Origin: Rhyzopertha dominica
Lineage: Eukaryota > Arthropoda > Insecta > Coleoptera > Bostrichidae
NCBI GenBank assembly: GCA_025024175.1
Contig: QCXZ01000064.1
Location: forward strand, 8,370,001 to 8,434,000
Direction of reading: 5' to 3'
Length of the DNA: 64,000 nt
Positions 61,200-64,000 of the stretch are shown piece after piece. Both the position numbers and the translations under genes were made by a program. Position 1 is the stretch's first letter; each line of letters starts with the position of its first letter. Under the pieces are notes generated by a model that was not told where the DNA came from, did no database searches, and worked only from the letters and a program-made list of their open reading frames with translations.

Positions 61200-64000
61200 G
61201 TAAGTTCCCGTCGCTTAACCGTAGATAAAGAATGACATAACCGCATTACACAAATGGATAACCGAGAGAAAGGAGAAAATGGAACATTTTTCAGCATTCA
61301 AGGTTTACGAACAGAAAAATTACTGCTTGCATGTGCGGAGTAAATGATTCAGCGAGTTGCGATCGGCGGGCAACAAAAATGAGGGTCTGCAAGTCACTGT
61401 CACATTCACACGACGTGAATATACAATTTTGCATTTATAAACTCAACAAAATACTGTAAATCTGAATAAGTAGACTATTTTTGATTAAAACGTAGGTCAA
61501 ACTCTACAAAGAGTCTAAGTATAAGATTCTCACGTCAGTATGTCTTTATGACATTCATTCCAAAAAGAATTGTTAAAATAGCCCAGCAAATTGATTTTTA
61601 GGTGCATTTTGAAAAGATACGGCATTATTCGTGGCAAATTATATAATATTTATCGAGTACAGAAATCATTTAAAGAAAGATATAATATCATTTTTAAGGA
61701 ATTAAGGAACAATGTTTATATTATATAATTCTAATTCAGCAAAGGTATTATCCCTAACATCCCATAACAAATACAATTTATGAACCTGATCTACCGCAAG
61801 AATTGTGCACTTTTCCTTGTTTTTGTTTAATTCATACTGAATAATTAGCTCTAGTAGTAGGCAAACCCGTTCCGGTTGGCAGAGAACACAATTAAAGTTA
61901 TAGTATTCCAGAAAAAATCGATTAAAATCAATAGGACTCAAAGAAACATTAGTTATTAATATCTTATCATCTGCATGTATAAAAACGTTGGCTTAACTAT
62001 TCTGGTAATGGATAGATCGATAAAAGCAATTTTTTAGAAGCCCAAAATTCTGTTAGACTACTCAGTATAACAGATTGTTTGAAAAATAAAACTATACGCA
62101 TATTCTCTGACTACTAATTATATTTGGTATATTATAAACTAGAACAGTCAAGAGCCTGATAGACTGTAAAAGTATATTATTACCATTGCTAATAATTGTT
62201 AAGGAAAATCCAAAACTAAAGTCTGACAGGCAGCTTTTGGAAGCATGTGATTGCATGTCATAAAATGTTGTGAACTGCAGAAAGATCTTTCGCACGATTG
62301 AAAATATTTTTTTCACTTTGAGATCTTTACATCTGCCAATCTCCTCAGTCATTTTGCCTCTCGAATCTGATTTAGCAAGAATAGTAAATTATAAAGATGT
62401 CATTAATGAATTTGCTAAAAAGCATGTCAGAAAGTAAAACATAGTGTGTAGTATTATATATTGTATTCATATTGTCTTGAACAATTATTTTTGTTATTTA
62501 ATTTATTAACTACTAGCTGACATGACAGACGTTGTCGTTTCCAAATTTCAATAAATTGGTTTGTAATCGTTTTTTTTTAATTTGTGAAATTGAATTGTGA
62601 ATATGCCATTAACGATTATTACATGGATATTGAATTGTTTCACATTATGTTTAGGAAGGGTATATACTTTCACAGTTATACCAATAGAAAATTTTACATG
62701 CGAGATTAATTCTATCGGCAGTACACTGCTGAAATGTTTGAAATGTGTCTGGAATGTGATGGACTTGGAATCACCCGGTTTTATCTAGAAAAGTTACATT
62801 CGAATTCAGTAAATCTGTATGATTGTTTAAGGTAATTATTCGGCAAACTTAAAACCCTTCTTGAAACTATTACGATGAGCATATAACAGAATCCCAATTG
62901 AACCGAAAATGGACAACTTAATCGATTTTTTGTCACTGGCACTTCAGAACTCGCGGTATTTATATCGTTCGACGATAATACAGTGTTGAATTTTTGTGAA
63001 AATTGACTAAACCTTATTCACTTTATAAAATGAATCTTGATTGACAATTTGAAATTAACTTTGTATCAAAACTGGGTAAAATTGAGAAATGTACTGTCCA
63101 AATCAAATACGTCCGCTGACAAATCACGAAAGAAAGATCTCGCAAATGGATAAGCTACCAAACGACATTTGTGCAGGTATATAACAAAATTTTCATGTCA
63201 CCGAAAACATTCAACTGGATTCTTTCCATAAAATTTTTATACTTTTTTCGGAGCAAAAAAGAATCATCAAATATTACATTCCTGTGACTAGTTATGCTCG
63301 AGAGTGCATATAAAGATGTTTCTGACTTTCAGTAAATCCCGAATTTTCTTTTGGTGAAAACGTTCCCAGGACCATAGCGAACAAAACAAAAAAAGAATTA
63401 TCTACGCGAATCGTCAGTTTGTTATGGTCGCAAATTCATGCAAAAGGAAACGTGGCAACACACACTTTCAATTATTCTCGATTTTTTAAGTTTCAGGAAA
63501 ACATCTCCAATTTTTCTTTCCGCGTAAGAACCTTATTTAGACTATAAGTACTTTATATTTCTCCTGAATAATTACTAATGAGAGGGTTAAAGTTAAATAA
63601 GTACCAGATTTAGTCATAAACATGGTATATATTTGGGGAAACTTTATATTGAAATCGTTTCACTGCTATGACGGCTACAAATGTGATAATGAAGCGTTTT
63701 AAGATTACAATCCTGGTAACTTTGGATTGGATTTTAAGAAAAAATTTTCTACGATGTGACTCGCCTTTTATCCGAACCTTCTAACTGGACCTGAACAAAA
63801 GTTAACATGAAGAGAGGAGACTTTTGATACGCTCTGTATTGGAAATTGATAATGAGTATTGCATTTAAAGTGTGTAGCTCTAGTTTGCTTAAAGGGTGTT
63901 AAGGTTTATCGCTAAAAACCGGTTGGTGGAAATTTGTTTAGTACTTAGCTGATTTGTTTTCATGTAACATACCAATACCGTATACCTATATCAGTACCTA
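61200..64000 (+). other. Gene 2 intron 7 (incomplete)
   Basis: No further exon or recognisable element was found up to the end of the window. Frames at 61702-61941 and 62092-62352 (minus) and 62597-62788 (plus) match nothing I know. Confidence 0.6.

Overview
This is AT-rich, intron-rich animal DNA. The gene family, GT-AG exon structure and mobile-element mix (Penelope-like elements, non-LTR retrotransposon tails, hAT-like MITEs, repeats ending in CACCCTGTATA) indicate an insect, probably a beetle; the order is inference. Scattered single N bases mark unresolved assembly positions.

The host genes are two tandem plus-strand members of the nose-resistant-to-fluoxetine (NRF-6)/acyltransferase-3 membrane protein family, both cut by the window edges. 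Gene 1 (1-4238) supplies only its last three exons, 198 codons covering the C-terminal membrane helices. Gene 2 starts at a TATA promoter near 23343 and an ATG at 23473. Its first seven exons (23473-61199, 416 codons) give a signal peptide, the cysteine-rich extracellular NRF domain, and the first part of the acyltransferase-3 domain; it runs past 64000. All junctions keep phase. Its introns are 2.5-10 kb and full of transposons. About 19 kb lies between the two genes, with no further host gene that I can support.

The mobile DNA accounts for most recognisable structure. (1) A structurally complete cut-and-paste transposon, about 35413-38001, lies in intron 2 of gene 2. It has near-identical 37-bp terminal inverted repeats, a possible 4-bp target duplication, four subterminal repeats, and an uninterrupted two-exon 574-codon minus-strand gene for a DDE-type (DUF7869-like) transposase. 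(2) Eight copies of a non-coding repeat of about 0.75-0.86 kb, here called Rep860, have a hairpin at one end and an offset inverted repeat at the other. Two copies face each other at 7773-9472. (3) Three decayed Penelope-like fragments lie at 15806-18170, 42110-42960 and 53560-54060, each beside or split by Rep860 with the hairpin end facing it. (4) There are non-LTR retrotransposon remnants at 1895, 12770, 44898, 49603 and 50237, and a mariner/IS630-like tail at 38470. (5) There are several foldback or MITE elements; the one at 3277-3514 carries hammerhead-ribozyme-like cores in both arms.

Nothing bacterial, plasmid-borne or viral was recognised. Most remaining sequence is intron or intergenic DNA in which I see no feature.
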